A stretch of 64,000 nt of DNA from Diospyros lotus (Eukaryota; Streptophyta; Magnoliopsida; Ericales; Ebenaceae): contig NC_068339.1 of assembly GCF_014633365.1 (NCBI RefSeq), positions 14,345,925 through 14,409,924 on the forward strand. The letters are read 5' to 3'. Position numbers and translations under genes: made by a program. The notes below the pieces were generated by a model. The model had not been told where the DNA came from. It did no database searches and worked only from the letters and a program-made list of their open reading frames with translations. Positions 48,056 to 61,962 of the stretch are shown here, piece by piece; the first letter of the stretch is position 1, and each line of letters starts with the position of its first letter.

Positions 48056-51000
48056 ATGGTAAACATGGCTGCAACCTTGTCTTCTTGGCCCTGGGAAAAC
48101 CTGGGGATCTTCAAGGTATGGAAGCAATAACCTAACTTACTTTCTATGCCCTTCGTGCCTTTTCTATCACCTGTGAATTATGTTGTGTTTTGTTTTGGTC
48201 TTCCTTTTTGATGGTGCAGTATCTGTTATTTGGACCTTTTGTTGCACAAGTATTGTACTCAGGAATCCAAGAGGGTATGATCACGAAGGACAGTGGCTGC
48301 CTTCACATTCTAATTATATGTGCTCTTAGAGCTGTTATGTATCAGCAATGGACTTCTTGGAGCAACATGCTTTTCATCACCCGCTGTCGCCGGATCTTAA
48401 ACCAAGGTGTCGACTTCAAGCAGATCGACAAAGAGTGGGAGTGGTAACTCCTCCTCCTCTCTATCGCATACGTTAAAGGGCTGTTATTGCGAGTTCTCAT
48501 TATTATCAATAAAAAAAAAAGAAACAAAAAATCCTGCTCTTTCTCCTAAAAATGACTGAATTCATTTCTTCTCCCCCACTATTTTTCAGGGACAATTTCA
48601 TTATTCTTCAAGCCCTAGTGGCTGCCATGGCTAGCTGCATCTTCCCAGGTCTTTCCAATCTTCCCTTGTGGGACACAAGAGGCTTTCTTGCAGCCATTCT
48701 TCTCCACATTGGGCTCTCAGAGCCCTTATACTATTGGGTTCACAAGCTCTTCCATGGAGAATTTCTCTTCACCCATTACCATTCTCTCCACCACTCATCA
48801 CCTGTTCCTCAGCCCTTAACTGGTAAGTCAAAATACAATAAATTATTTTGTAATTCGGAGACTTAGTGCCCAAACTCATTTGATGCTTTCATCATGTGTT
48901 AATTTGTAATAACAAGATTAATCGCCTAAATAATTAGGCAAACTCTTTTTCCTATTTAGTACTGCGAGCACTAATTTTTTTGATCATACAGTGTTCCCGA
49001 AACCCAAAATGATTTCTTCCAAAATACCCAGTAACTAACCCATTTAATTCTGATAAAGTTTGCTTACTTTTTCATTCATTTATTTCATCTTGATGACTAT
49101 GGGTGCAGCTGGAAATGCCACTTTTTTGGAGCATCTTGTGCTAACAGCTGTGATTGGGATACCAGTGATCGGGACATGTGTGATGGGGTTTGGATCAATG
49201 AGCATGATCTATGGCTATGTCTTGATCTTCGATTTTCTCAGATGTTTGGGGCATTGCAACGTTGAGATTGTTCCCCATCAGTTGTTTGAGCTCTTCCCCT
49301 TCCTCAGATATCTTCTCTATACTCCAACGTAAGTTAGTTTCTCACTCACAATTAAGAGATGTTCTCCTCCACACAATCTTCATGTACCAATCATGCACAC
49401 AACATGATTAAAAAGATTAAAAAGGAAACCAACTAAAACTAAGTACTTTTATATGTAAAAATATATATGTATGTAAGTTCTATACGCCATTTTCTTTTTC
49501 TTTTCATCTACCCTTCTGTTGCAAGATGCTAACCTAAACAGCGGTTCGGGGTGGTGTAAATAGGCATTGGCTGAGGCAACTGTTTTATGATATTATTAAT
49601 ATGAAATTTTGTTTAGAGATAATTTAGGAATATAAAAACCTGGCAGGCCTTCTGTTTATTCTTGTTGTTTTTCATAATAGCATAGACTGAAAATTTTCCA
49701 AGTACCATTTTATATGAAGGTAATTTAAGAATATAAAATCTGACAGAATTTCATTATTACTGGACGAGTATTCTAATTTTAAGATATAGGGAAATGATAT
49801 TTAACGTTTTTTATTCTTTTTTTTTTTTTTTTGCTCATAGGAAATGATATTTATCTTACCTCTTGTAAGCTAGGTGGAAAATTTATGTTAAATTTAATAA
49901 CGTACCGTTTTGTGCAAACATTTTTAGGCCATAATAATATTTAAATCAAAGGGGTAAGGTAATGCGTGTCTGGCAAAATGGCAAAATCTACACACACACA
50001 AAAAAAAAATCACAAGTGTTAATTTCTTTCTGTTTTTTCAAAAAATTAGTGAAAGACATATTTATCATTAGTTTAATTTTATATTTTAACACAAGATATA
50101 AAACAGCATTTAACTTTTCAAATATATAATTTTTCAATATATATATAAATTTATCATATATTTTGATTAAAAAGATCACAAGCTTCACTGTGTTGAGTTG
50201 TCACATTTATGAGGTGCTTTTACAGAATCCATGTAACTCTCCCTTGATGTGACAGTTTTATAATATGATCATTGTTCAACTTCAACCATACCTTGACCGG
50301 CCAAAATAAACTTCAAATCAAATCTTTTATGGTTCATTTTTATCAGAAAAAAAAAAATTCAAAACCAACTCTTGAGGTCAAAGCATCCTTTAATTTACCA
50401 TTGCCCCAAAGCCTTTGTAATATTCAAAAAATAACCTAATATTCTGTCAAAAAAAAATTCATTGCTTTGGTGGGCTTGATTCACAGATACCACAGCCTTC
50501 ACCACACAGAGAAGGGCTCCAACTTCTGCCTTTTCATGCCTCTTTATGATGCAGTGGGAAACACCCTCAACAGCAAATCATGGGAGTTGCAAAAGAAGAT
50601 AAGCTTAGATTCAGGTACATCGTCAGACTTTTCGGTTGTACGAGTGTTGGTTGCCTTTTCTTGGGTCATTTTTATGGTTTTTATAACTCAAATACGTAAC
50701 ATGAATGCAGCAAAAAAGAAGTGGAGGGTGCCAGATTTTGTGTTCTTGGCGCATGTGGTGGATATATCGCATTCATTGCACAGTCCCTTCGTGTTGAGAT
50801 CAGTGTCATCGACGCCGTTCACAACGAGGATCCTCTTTCTCCCAATGTGGCCCTTTGCTTTTGTGGTGATGCTGGTGATGTGGGCTAAGTCGAAGACCTT
50901 CCTCTTCTCCTTCTACAATCTCAGAGGCCGCCTCCACCAGACCTGGGCTGTTCCTCGCTATGGTTTTCAGGTCTCTTCATCTACTTGATTTATTTTGACT

Positions 51001-54000
51001 ATAGAAGAAAATCCGTAATTATTATATTTTGCGATTAGCCAAACATGATAGCCCTTGATACACTTTTTATTGTTTATGTAAAGGTTCCCTAAAGTGTATA
51101 TCTTGTTTTTCTATTTCTCTGACGATTTTGTCAGCCGACTTTGTCAGATTTCTAACACAGTTGATACACGTTTCATTACTCTCTTTTTATTGGGGTAATA
51201 CTGTACAGATTAAAATTGACACAAACGAATGTGACTGTTTAAAAATGATATAAAAAATATGGATTGTTGTACAAGAATATCAAAGACTATACTACTTTAT
51301 ATGAAAAGCTACACTTTAAATTAGACATATATGTATATATAATTAAAATATTTCTTACACCTTATTATCTTGCCCTTTTTTATTGTCTTGAAGAAGAGGT
51401 ATTTTAGTCACATATTTCACCGTCTTAAGAGACATTTTTTTCATTTTAACTATATTATGTAGTTTAAGGTGTAGTCTAAGAAAAACAAATAATATTTTTC
51501 CTCTAAATATCATTTGGCAATAACAATGTATAGCATTAAATGGTTTAGACAGTTTATTTTAGGAACCCTAGACCCTAGATGTTATAGGAGCAAATGAAGT
51601 TAATTTGGGCAATATAACATTGTTAGTAAATTATTCGGTAGATTCTTCTCGAAAACATCCCGTCATTTATCTTTGCTGTTTGATGGTAACCAATTGCCCT
51701 TTTGTTTTCCACATGCAGTATTTCTTGCCATTTGCTAGGAAGGGGATCAACAACCAGATTGAGGAAGCTATTCTAAGGGCAGACAGATTGGGAGTTAAAG
51801 TCCTTAGCCTTGCTGCACTGAATAAGGTTGGTTGGTTGCTTTCTTTCTCCATTTCCCTCGCCCACACCTATTATTTATTGTTGAAAAACTTTTAAGGACA
51901 TCAAGACATTACAGGGAAGGGGTCCCTCACATGGGGATACCTTCTTCTCGCATCGGTTTCTTTTCTGTAGTTTATTTTTAATATTTCAAGTCTCTGTATT
52001 TTGATCTATTTTCTCAAATTAAGCCTTCTTGTTAGGTTAAAAAATGGATTTATCTTGTAAAAATATGTTTAAGAAAACCAATCACACCCATATCTTAATC
52101 TCAAAGTTAAACAATCGCAAAGTTCTTCATGTTTGATGTTCCATTGTACTAATTAATAATATTTAGGTAAGTACTTGTTTTCTTAAATAAACTCAAAAAA
52201 GTTAAGATGAAGATAGTTTGGTGCCTATAAGTTGAATAAAAAATATCAACGCAACATATAATTTTGTTTATTTTCTATTAGATTACAAAAAAAAAAAACT
52301 AAGTTAAAACTTTAGAAATTTAGAACTGATGAGAAAGGACCTGTCTCTCTAATTTCTAATTTTGATGAGTAACGACTGTCATACAAACATAACTACAGAA
52401 TTTTCGAACGAAGTGACATAACTCAATTATATCCATGTGGGAAAATACTTTTATAAAATAAATTATAATTATGAAATTACCACGATCACATTATTTTAGT
52501 GGTATCTTATATACAAAGATTGTGTGTAAATGTCATATTCCACATCCATAATAGGAAGATGCATGGTAAGGTCAGGTCTGCAAGTGACGTGGTTGGGAGC
52601 TTGGATTAGAAGAGTAGATAGATATGGGCTCTCTCTCTCTCTCTCCATATATATATATATATATATATGCATATATGTGGGGTGTAGTTTGGTGGATAGC
52701 CAGTTGTATATGTACTGAATTTGCCATTACAGCCCCATGTTCCTTAATTGCAAGCAAGCATCAACGTCTCTGAAGCATTAAAGTCATCAATGGTGCCGGG
52801 ACCCTTCTTTTCAACTTATTCATGTCATAATCAACCATTAACTGTTATTTCTATATTTTTATCTTGTTTTATTCGTATTTTCTGTGTTTGTAATGTAGAA
52901 TGAAGCTTCCAAATTAGATTTCATATAGCTGACCTTGCATGGGAGAATAAACGCCTAATTGTTTTAACATGTTGTAGAATGAAGCTCTTAATGGTGGTGG
53001 AATGCTGTTTGTGAACAAGCATCCAAACCTTAAGGTTCGAGTCGTCCATGGGAACACCTTAACGGCTGCTGTGATCCTCAACGAAATCCCCGACGATGCC
53101 AAGGAGGTGTTCTTGACCGGAGCAACCTCGAAGCTTGGCCGAGCCATCGCTCTATACCTTTGCCGGAAGAGAGTTCGAGTCCTTGTGAGTGTCATCTTCT
53201 TAATTATGTCATCATCTTATTCAATGTTTTTCTACTCATCCAAAAGTGAAAGTGCTATCTAAAAAGTTGATTTGTGATTTTAAATCGGATCGGGATCAAT
53301 GAATACGTACGAAGGTAATGGAATGGTTCTAATTAAATGGGTTGAGCATGGTGCAGATGTTGACTCCGTCAAGCGAGAGATATCAGAAAATACAGAAGGA
53401 AGCCCCAGCCGAGTTTCAGAAGTATCTGGTCCAAGTGACCAAGTACCAAGCAGCCCAAAACTGTAAGGTACTAATTACTGCGACTGTTCACAAGATTAAT
53501 TTATTTCTCAAACAAGTTTCAACTACTCAAATGCTTGCAAATTAGGAATAACAATGAGTACTCATCTCACCCAGATAAGTTGAAGTTTCTCTAACGGTAC
53601 AAAGATCGACAAGAGAAACAATTTCCTGCCTTGGGGGTGGGTATGGTGTAAATGCAAATTTGTTGTTGTCGTTGTTGATGAACAGACTTGGATCGTGGGC
53701 AAGTGGATAACACCAAGAGAGCAAAGCTGGGCGCCGGCCGGAACACACTTCCATCAATTTGTGGTGCCCCCAATTCTATCCTTCAGAAGAAACTGCACTT
53801 ACGGTGATCTTGCGGCCATGAGGTTGCCTGATGATGTCGAAGGACTTGGCTCTTGTGAGGTACGCAACGCATAAATAAATCATGTCACGCTCGCACAGGA
53901 TTAGGATTAAAAATTCGGAACACGGGTTTTCATTAACAATATTAATTAATTAGTATCGATGACTGTTTTGGAACAGTACACAATGGAGCGAGGGGTGGTG

Positions 54001-54159
54001 CATGCTTGCCATGCCGGCGGCGTGGTTCATCTTCTTGAGAGCTGGACGCACCACGAAGTTGGCGCCATCGACGTGGACAGGATCGACTTGGTGTGGGGAG
54101 CTGCCCTGAAACATGGCTTGAAGCCAGTCTCAAGCTTCACAAAACACAAACAAATATAG
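48056..54159 (+). CDS. CER3: CER3/WAX2 (YRE) wax biosynthesis protein, 11 exons
   Basis: CER3 works with CER1 at the endoplasmic reticulum to turn very-long-chain acyl-CoA into alkanes of the cuticle. Exons: 48056-48115, 48220-48443, 48590-48822, 49109-49328, 50487-50614, 50711-50970, 51719-51826, 52978-53184, 53357-53467, 53686-53859, 53977-54159. All introns are GT-AG and phases agree, giving 1908 nt and 635 residues, close to the family length (about 630). An in-frame TAA directly precedes the ATG; a second Met is at residue 4. The N-terminal fatty-acid-hydroxylase-like half has hydrophobic segments and the histidine sets H146-x3-H150, H159-x2-H162-H163 and H248-x2-H251-H252. The C-terminal WAX2 domain includes [14 protein letters not shown] (exon 8) and [16 protein letters not shown] (exon 11). 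[18 protein letters not shown] sequence and the C-terminal half place it with CER3 rather than CER1. No break was seen; likely functional. Confidence 0.97.
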
Positions 54160-54830
54160 AATCTTTCACCCCACCAGTACTGACAAAAAAAGAACAATCG
54201 ACTCCCTCTTCTCATTTTTTTAGCTAATTTGCTCCGCTTCTTAACGCACGGAGTTCTTGCAGGGCTTACTTGAATAAGTAGTGCATGTAAGACCCATCGT
54301 TTGTGTTTAAGAGGGAGAGATACGGTTAGAAATGGGATTAAATTTTAGTTTCTTTCTTTTTAGAATATATAACATTCTTGGGTTTTCTTTATATAGTCAA
54401 CTCAACTGTATGGAAATTATTACTCACTTATCATGCTCCATGTAATATATAAATATACAATATCTCATTGATTTATACATCCATTGACGGACGCACCCAT
54501 AGAATAAAACAAAATTTCTATTAAATACAGTTTCCATATTCGAAGCAAGAATATAGAGGTTTGAAGTCTGAACAAAAACGTCTGTTTGATCGCCAGTATT
54601 TGGGCATTAAAAATGTCCTTTTCGAGCGTCCCTTCAAGCTAACTTTTACAACATTGGATAATTTCTAATCAAAATTTTGGTAGAGGGTTCGAATGCTGTG
54701 TGAGCTTTAAATCAACAAGGACATATTGTTTCCCAGGTGGGTAGTTAGGCATTCAATTATGCTGTTTCTTTGGCGAGAAAATTCTGAGAGTAGACATCAA
54801 TTCTAAAAGGACACTCGTTTGAAAAGCTTG
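54160..54830. other. CER3 3' UTR and downstream spacer
   Basis: Candidate polyadenylation signals include TTGAATAAGTAG (about 54270) and AATATATAAATA (about 54443). No other gene was seen before the LTR at 54836. Confidence 0.5.
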
Positions 54831-54835
54831 TACAG

Positions 54836-55178
54836 TGTTATAGTGTTCTAACTGTCATTCAAACAAAATTTAAATTTGATTGCAATAAGATTTGTATATA
54901 TATATATATATTTTTTTTTTACTCATCAAATTTATTTTTGTAGCTCACTTTGAGAAGATAGATTTATGCAAGTTAATTATTTTTATATATATTTATAAAT
55001 ATGTACATAATATTCTGAATTTATTATAACAATATCACTATTATAATAGTAATATATTATCATAATGATATTTTATTTTTTTTGTCCATAATTTTTTCAA
55101 ATTTTAGTTTTTCATGTAAAACATTTGTCTGCTTTTGATTGTTTGATAGTAATTTATTTTCAATCAAAAATTCTTATA
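54836..55178 (+). repeat. First LTR of the three-LTR element
   Basis: It starts TGTTATAG and ends AAAAATTCTTATA. It shares TATCACTATTATA, GATATTTTATTTTTTTTGTC and the AAAACATTTGT stretch with the other two LTRs. Confidence 0.6.
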
Positions 55179-55959
55179 AAATAGTATTAGAGCCATTGGA
55201 TCAAATGGCAAATCTTAGGCGTTGCATATGCAGTCCATCATTTCTTTCAGCTAGGGTTTTGTTGCCTAGTCGCCGCTTCCATTAGCCGCCACTTCCTTGC
55301 CTATCACTGTCAACCACCATCAGCCTCTTCCTCCTCATCGATTGCCATGAGCTCCCTCGCAATCGCCGTTAACTGCCCTTATCGTAGCCATCAAGCAGTG
55401 TTTGCCTTTGATTGTTCATATTCATCGTGGTCGCCTATTCATCTCATTCGGCTTCTTACTGTTCGCCTTCTCTAATTGTCTCTTTCATAATCACCTCGTC
55501 GTCGGTTGCCTAGCCATCGTCATTACGTCGGTTCAAATCTGCAGATTAACCGTAAGCCTCATCTTCTGCCATTGTTGCGGCAACAAACTCGTCTTCCATC
55601 GACCCTCGACCTCCTCTTCCGCTGTTGCCAACATCATACCCATTGACGATAACTTCTTTTGTGCCTTCAATAGTCGTCATCAACGACCTTGCAACTTTTG
55701 CCATCACTACCATCGATTGATTCCTTTATAACAACCAATCTTCAAGCTGTACCCAAATCTACTCAGATCAAGTAGATCACGTCTAGATCTACTAGATCCG
55801 ACAGACTTGTCAAAATCCATATTTGAATCAGATCCACCCAGATCCAATCCATTAAGACCAAATTCGACCTGTTAGTTTGTTCAGCCCAGATCTAACAAAT
55901 ACATATCTATCTCGTCCAAATTTATGGTCTAGATCCCGTTGTACTAGTCTGTTTTCTAT

Positions 55960-56307
55960 TGGGCCTTTTCTTTATAAATCTTTTGATACTATTTGAAATT
56001 ATTGGATCTTATCAATGGGAACTTTGAAATATGATATTTGGTGGCTCATTTTCTAATTAGCATATAAATTTATATAAATTAATTATTTTTGCATATATCT
56101 ATAGATGAGTGATAAATCTATAAATAAGTATCTAATATTATGAAATTATTGCAATAATATCACTATTATAGTAACAATATAATCATAGTGATATTTTGTT
56201 TTTTTGTTCGTGATTTTTTCGATTTAGATTTTCTACATAAAACATTTGTGTTCTAACGTATGCTTGATAATTTAATCGTGGTTTGTTTTCGATATAAAAT
56301 TCTTACA
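55960..56307 (+). repeat. Middle LTR of the three-LTR element
   Basis: It ends ATAAAATTCTTACA, just before the primer site remnant at 56311-56322. Its left border is uncertain. Confidence 0.55.
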
Positions 56308-56748
56308 AACTAATATCAAAGCCGTTGAATCAAACTCCATCATCATTTTGGCAAATCTCAATCGTTGAATCTACAATCCTTCATCATCTTCTTTAGCTAG
56401 GGTTTTATTGCCTAGGCACTGCCGCTATCGTAATCGTCATCGTTGGCCACCTTCTTGCCTGTCGGTGTCGACCACCATCAACCTTCTCACCATCATCGAC
56501 TTCCATGAGCCCCTTGCAATTGCCATCGATTGCCCTTATCGTAGCAGTTGAGCGTTTGCTTTCAACTGTTCATCTTCATTGCGATCGCCAGTTCATCTCA
56601 TCTGACCTCTTACCATCCACACACCATCGCCTTCTCCAGTCATTTCATTTGTCATCACCTTGCCGTCGATCTCTTAGCCATCGTTATCGCATTGGTTCAA
56701 ATCTGCAAACCGATTGTCAGCATCTTCTTTTGCCATTGTTGCTGCAAC

Positions 56749-59700
56749 CCTTGGTAGCAATTCGTCAAATTATTCGCGTATTATACGCGAATTATTTCGT
56801 ATTTTTATTAAAAGTATTATACTTGCGTATTTTTAAAACATTCAGAATAATTCACGTATTTTAAATCTAAAAAATATAAAACGTGTATTAGTCGAATTTT
56901 TAAAAAAATCAACTAAAAAATTTGTTGCGTGCTCCCAGACCATGTGTAGAGCAAATTATGATGTCTGATTAGAAATGTTTTTTAATTATTACTATAGCTA
57001 ATGATGGCTCATGATGACCCATTATTTAATTATTTCCAACTTCCCACTTTCCACTCAACTCTCATTTTGTTTTTATTAAATATTAATATTCAATTCCATC
57101 CCCATACATATCTCTCATCTCTCTATCATCTATCTAATAAACTACTCATTTACCACATTTCTCTTCGGAATGTTTGTTTTTTAGTTCTCAACTTCTCATC
57201 AAGTTCAATAACTTCAACTCATTTTTATCTCTTTGTTAGTTGCTTCGTTTTATTCCTTGTTTTGTAGTCTTCTCAACATTTTTTGAAGTATTTTTTATAT
57301 GCATGGAAGATTATTTAGGGCATATTTTGTTACATTTTTTAAATTAATTTTTAGTTTTAAAATCAAACAATGTAAAATTATAGATTTGAAGAACTGATTT
57401 TTGAAATTATTTCTAAAATTAAAATTTAAAAATACTGAGTTTTAACAAACAACAAAAAATTTACAGAAAAAAAAGTAATAGAAAAGAATGTATATACACA
57501 CACATGAGCAGTTATAAAAATTACAAATTTGTTTTTAAAAAATAATAAAAAAAAAATAAACTGAAAACACACAAATTATAATCAGCAACCAATAACCATT
57601 ATGATTTTTGTTTTCCTTACTTTCCATTTCACACAGTTTCTAAATATAGCCTCAACTAACATCAATTATTTGTCTAAATTAAGATTTCAATTCTCAACCA
57701 CCATACATGCACTATGTTCGTTAACTTCAACATAGCTTTATTAATTTATTTTGGAACTTGAATATATTGTTTGTTTGTGGCATTTGAATTTTTTCATGTT
57801 ATCTTGCGTTAATGTAGGTTAGTTGAATCTATTAATTTTTTAATTATATAAGTTTTAATAAATTTATTTCTACTTATACATGTTAATCTTTTGTTAATTA
57901 ATTGTTATGCATATTAGTAAATAAAATTAAACTATATGTAAGAAATGAGACAAAGAAACAAATTTTGAGAATATGCTGATAATTTAGATTGATGATTCAA
58001 ATGTAAATTTTGTCAAAAAGAGTGTCATGGTGATATGTCTAGAGTAAAATCGCATTTATCTGGGTAAACAGGATGTGATGTTATGGTTTGTCCAAGTGTG
58101 CCAGATGAGGTACAAGCTCTAATTGTTATTGCTATCGGATGTAATAGTAAAAAGATAAAATTATCTATTGAAAATGTCGGAACTAGTCAAAAAACTTTGT
58201 CAAGTTTACAACAAACTTCAATACCTACCATATACAAAAAAAACGATAAGAATATGGTAGACATGAAAATAGCTCAACATTTTTTTTTGAATAATATTCC
58301 TTTCAATGTTATTCAAACACCTGATTTTATTAAGATGATTAAGGTTGTTTCTGACTTTGGTATTGGATATACGTTACCAAGTTATTCTACTCTAAGAACT
58401 AAATTAGTGATGAATAACAAAACAATGGTTGAACATTATGTAGCTAAAGTGAAGGAATCGTGGAGTTTATCAGGATACACATTAATGTCTGATATTTGGA
58501 CAGACATGAAAGGTCACTCATTTATCAATGTGGTTATTTATTCTCTGAAATGACCTGTCTTTTAAAGTCTTTTGAAAGGTCGAGTCATAGAAAGAGTGAT
58601 TTTTTTCTTAGAGATCTACTTGTATCTATCATTGAGGATATTGAACCTAAGAATGTAGTTCAAATTATCACAGACAATACTTCAAATTATGGACTTGTTG
58701 GTGATATGATAATAGAAAGTTATCATCACATATACAAAACAAAGTGTGCAACCCATGAAATTCAATTACTTTTCAAATCTATTTATAATCAGATTCAATG
58801 GATAAGTAAGGTATTTGATAAGGCAAAGAAGATTGTGGATTATATGTACAAACATACCATTGTCTTAAGTTTAATGAGGGAACATACACACAAGGATTTG
58901 AAAAGGCATTACAAAATTAGGTTTGCTTCTCATTTTCTAATGCTTCAATTTATTTTAGAAGCTGAAAATGACTTGAGAAACTTAATTACATCAGCTACTT
59001 GGAGAAATTTGTCATATAGCAAAAGAGCAATGACACAAAATGTGAAGGACATAATTCAAGGTACTGAATTTTGAAAAGAAGGAAAATAGGTTATATTTGC
59101 CTTAGAGTCTATTGTTAAAATATTGCGATTAGTTGATAGAGATAGATCAACTGCTGGCTACATTTATGATGCAATAGAGAGGGCAAGAACTGCCATCAAG
59201 AAACAATGTGAAACTAATCATATCAAATACATGCAACTATGGGACTTATTTGAGACAAGACGAGAGGAGAATATATTTCATGAGATACATGCAGTTGCAG
59301 CTTACCTTAATCCATCTTTAATGTATGACATGAAAATAAGGTATGACCAATCTAAAATAAGAGATGGTTTATTATTTGTGGGAGAAAAATTGGTTGACAT
59401 TACAGAGAGAAATGAGTTTGCTGACCAATTATTGGTTTATGATGGGAGACATCCAAATATGTTTAATTTTCTTTCAATGGCACAAATGAGATTTTCTCAT
59501 CCTCATAAGTAATGTTACTTTTGTTTAACTTATTTTAATATATATTTTTATTAAGTTATTTATCCTACAGAAAGCTAACTTGTTGATCATTATGTGTAGG
59601 AGTGTGGTGGGAAGCAAATGAAGGCTTAATTCCTATTCTATAAAAGGTTGCTATTCGTATATTGAGCCAACCATGTAGTGCTTCTGCATGTGAACATAAT

Positions 59701-61962
59701 TGGAGTGCCTTTGATGCTGCACAAACAAAAAGAGAAATAGATTATCACCAGATATGTTAGAGGACCTTGTCTATAAGGGTGAATTCATTAATGTTAAATA
59801 ATTCTACTAATTTTGAGAAGCATGATAGAAAAGTAATTGATCTTAAAAATCTTTTGGAGCTTGATTAAAATGTTAATGAAAGACTTGAGGAGGCTACAGA
59901 TAAAGGTCTTGAGGAGAATGCAACAGATATATTGATGTTAGTGATACTTCGTGGCTTGATAAAGACTTGGCATTGGATCATCTATATCTCGATCATTTAA
60001 TTATGATTTTTTTTAATTTAATCAAGGAACTGACTTGAGTATTTGGATTTTGGACTGTATAAAAATTCTCATTTTGTGATATTGGGTAGCTTAGAATATT
60101 AAAATGGGAAAATCTCTAGTGCAAATTTCATTTATATTCTTAAAAATAAAAAATAAAAGGCCGATCCAGATCCACGGTGTGGTTCACCGTTCCAGCAAAT
60201 CCTCTCTGTCGACCTCCCTCCTTCAAAACCCTATATGTTTTCTCTGGTATCAGCCTGTCGATTGTCGTTGTCGTTCTCTCACCCGAATACGTTTTTCTCT
60301 TACTCTTCCATTTCCTCTCTCGTTGTAGCGCATTGTCTTCGTCGATTGATGATGTCGTCATCACCTCTATTCTGCTTGTGCCGTTCCATCTTCGATCTCC
60401 CTCTTCGGGTATATTTTTTTTCGATTCGTTCCGGTGTGTGTTATCGTGTCTCCATCATTCCGTCGATCGGATCAATCCTATTCGCTAAAGTGGTTCACCA
60501 TATTTTCAACGCCTCTTTGTTCCATCAGATCCACATTTGTGGTTCATCGTTCCATCAAATCCACGGTATACCTTCTTTGCCTCGGTCTCATTCCTCACTT
60601 CAAAACCCTCTCCCTCAAATCTCCAACATCTCCCTCGTCTCCATTGTGTCACCTTTAGCCAGATCTATCCAGATCTGGCCTCCAAGTCTGTCGTCTGTTT
60701 GTCCAACCCGATCTACCCAAATCCAACTAAATCTAACCAAGGTCTACCCAGTCCAAACATCCAACCAGATCTACCAAGATCCAGTCAGATCTATCCAATA
60801 CCCAGATCTACCCAGTACCCAAATCTGGCCAGATCTACTCAGTCTTTGAAAAAAAAAACTAGAAGATCTTGTAAGGACCCGATTCTCAGTACGGTGCCTG
60901 CAAAATGTTGAGAAAAAATGTACTAAATCATGCGTCTTTTCCCCTTACTTCTGCTATGAAGAAGAACCTACTCATTTTGAAGCCATCCACAAGGTTTTTT
61001 TGTGTTAGTAATGCCTCCAATCTCCTGGTCCAGCTTCCGGTAAATGACCGCTATGGGGCTGCCATTTCACTCGTGTATGAAGCTCTAATTAGGCTTTAAG
61101 ATCCCATTTACGGTTGTATCTCTTATATTTTTGGGCCTTCAACAGTAGGTTATCAATCTGTAATTTCATCTATCTTTATTGAAGGAATTACTATTTGCAA
61201 ACTCTCTCAATGTTCAAAATTGGTTTCACCCAAAAACTAATTCAAACCCATATTGTGACAATGGATCTTTACTCGTGGATGATCCACACCCTATTTGAAA
61301 TTTTGAAAACTCAGTCATTCCAATAGAAAATGTGTCGTTTCCTTATTTTCAAGAGGTTAGATCGCAACATTATCTAGTTAAAACTAGCAGCTGCCAGTGG
61401 CCATTCCCAAGTGATGTCGATGAATTTAGATCTATCGTGTTCGGTAAATATCGTCAGCATTGAGTATCGATGATATCCAAAGCTATCAACGTGAGTGAAT
61501 TAGTATCTATGGTTTGACTTTTTGAGTAGTTGTATTATCTCATAGTTTGATCTCTTGTAAAGGTATTGAATATATGGTTTGAATGTTATGTTTTGTGTTT
61601 GATGAGTTGTTTGCTTGTTGAGCAAAAATATATTTATATGCTTATATGAATGAATCGTCTTAACAATTCTCATTTTATAATATTGGTGAAAATATAAATT
61701 ATATTTTTGTGTTTAATGAGTCGTTTGCTTGTTTATCAAGAATATGTTTGTGTGCATATATATATATATAATATGCCGATTTTTTATTGATGAATTTATT
61801 TAGTTGGAACATATTAAACACGAATTAAGTCTCTCCCGAATATTTTTTCGTATGACAGATACTTGAATCGAATTTTTGACCGTATTTAAAATATATCAAG
61901 CCGAATAATACTCGTACTTTTATCGTCTCAAATTTTTCCCGTTCATCGAATTACTAACAAGG
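56749..61962 (+). mobile_element. hAT transposon (BED/DUF659 type) inside the three-LTR element
   Basis: The left end is CCTTGGTAGCAATTCG. The right end, reverse complemented, is CCTTGTTAGTAATTCG. The flanks are GCTGCAAC (56741-56748) and GTCGCAAC (61963-61970), an 8-bp duplication with two mismatches. The outside sequence is continuous with the paralogous internal region at 55575-55600 (GCGGCAACAAACTCGTCTTC), which confirms the insertion point. It carries a transposase pseudogene at 57990-59780. The segment 60130-60860 is pyrimidine-rich with AGATCTACC repeats, similar to internal DNA of the host element. Confidence 0.7.
57990..59780 (+). pseudogene. BED/DUF659 hAT transposase, broken
   Basis: Order of remains: a BED-type finger (CKFC...H...GCDVMVCP, 58002-58094) with a TAA at 58065-58067; the DUF659 segment 58083-58553 (FNVIQTPDFIKMIKVVSDFG, YTLMSDIWTDMKGHSFINVV), which ends after a frameshift near 58550; 58496-59074 (FLRDLLVSIIEDI, VVQIITDNTSNY, CATHEIQLLFKSIYNQI) stopped by TGA at 59072; and 59123-59512 (same frame; AAYLNPSLMYDMKIRYDQSK). 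A GTAATG donor-like and GTGTAG acceptor-like pair (59508-59598) may be a relic intron. The C-terminal dimerisation part reads VAIRILSQPCSASACEHNWS (59646-59705). At least one frameshift and three stops. Confidence 0.85.

Noticed and set aside
55402..56864. ORFs rich in His/Ser/Leu
   Set aside because: They fall in the non-coding paralogous interiors of the three-LTR element, and equivalent positions in the paralog do not keep the frame.
60235..60911. Overlapping ORFs of up to 204 codons
   Set aside because: Pyrimidine-rich DNA with AGATCTACC-type repeats, open in several frames at once. Ser/Pro/Leu low complexity and no domain.
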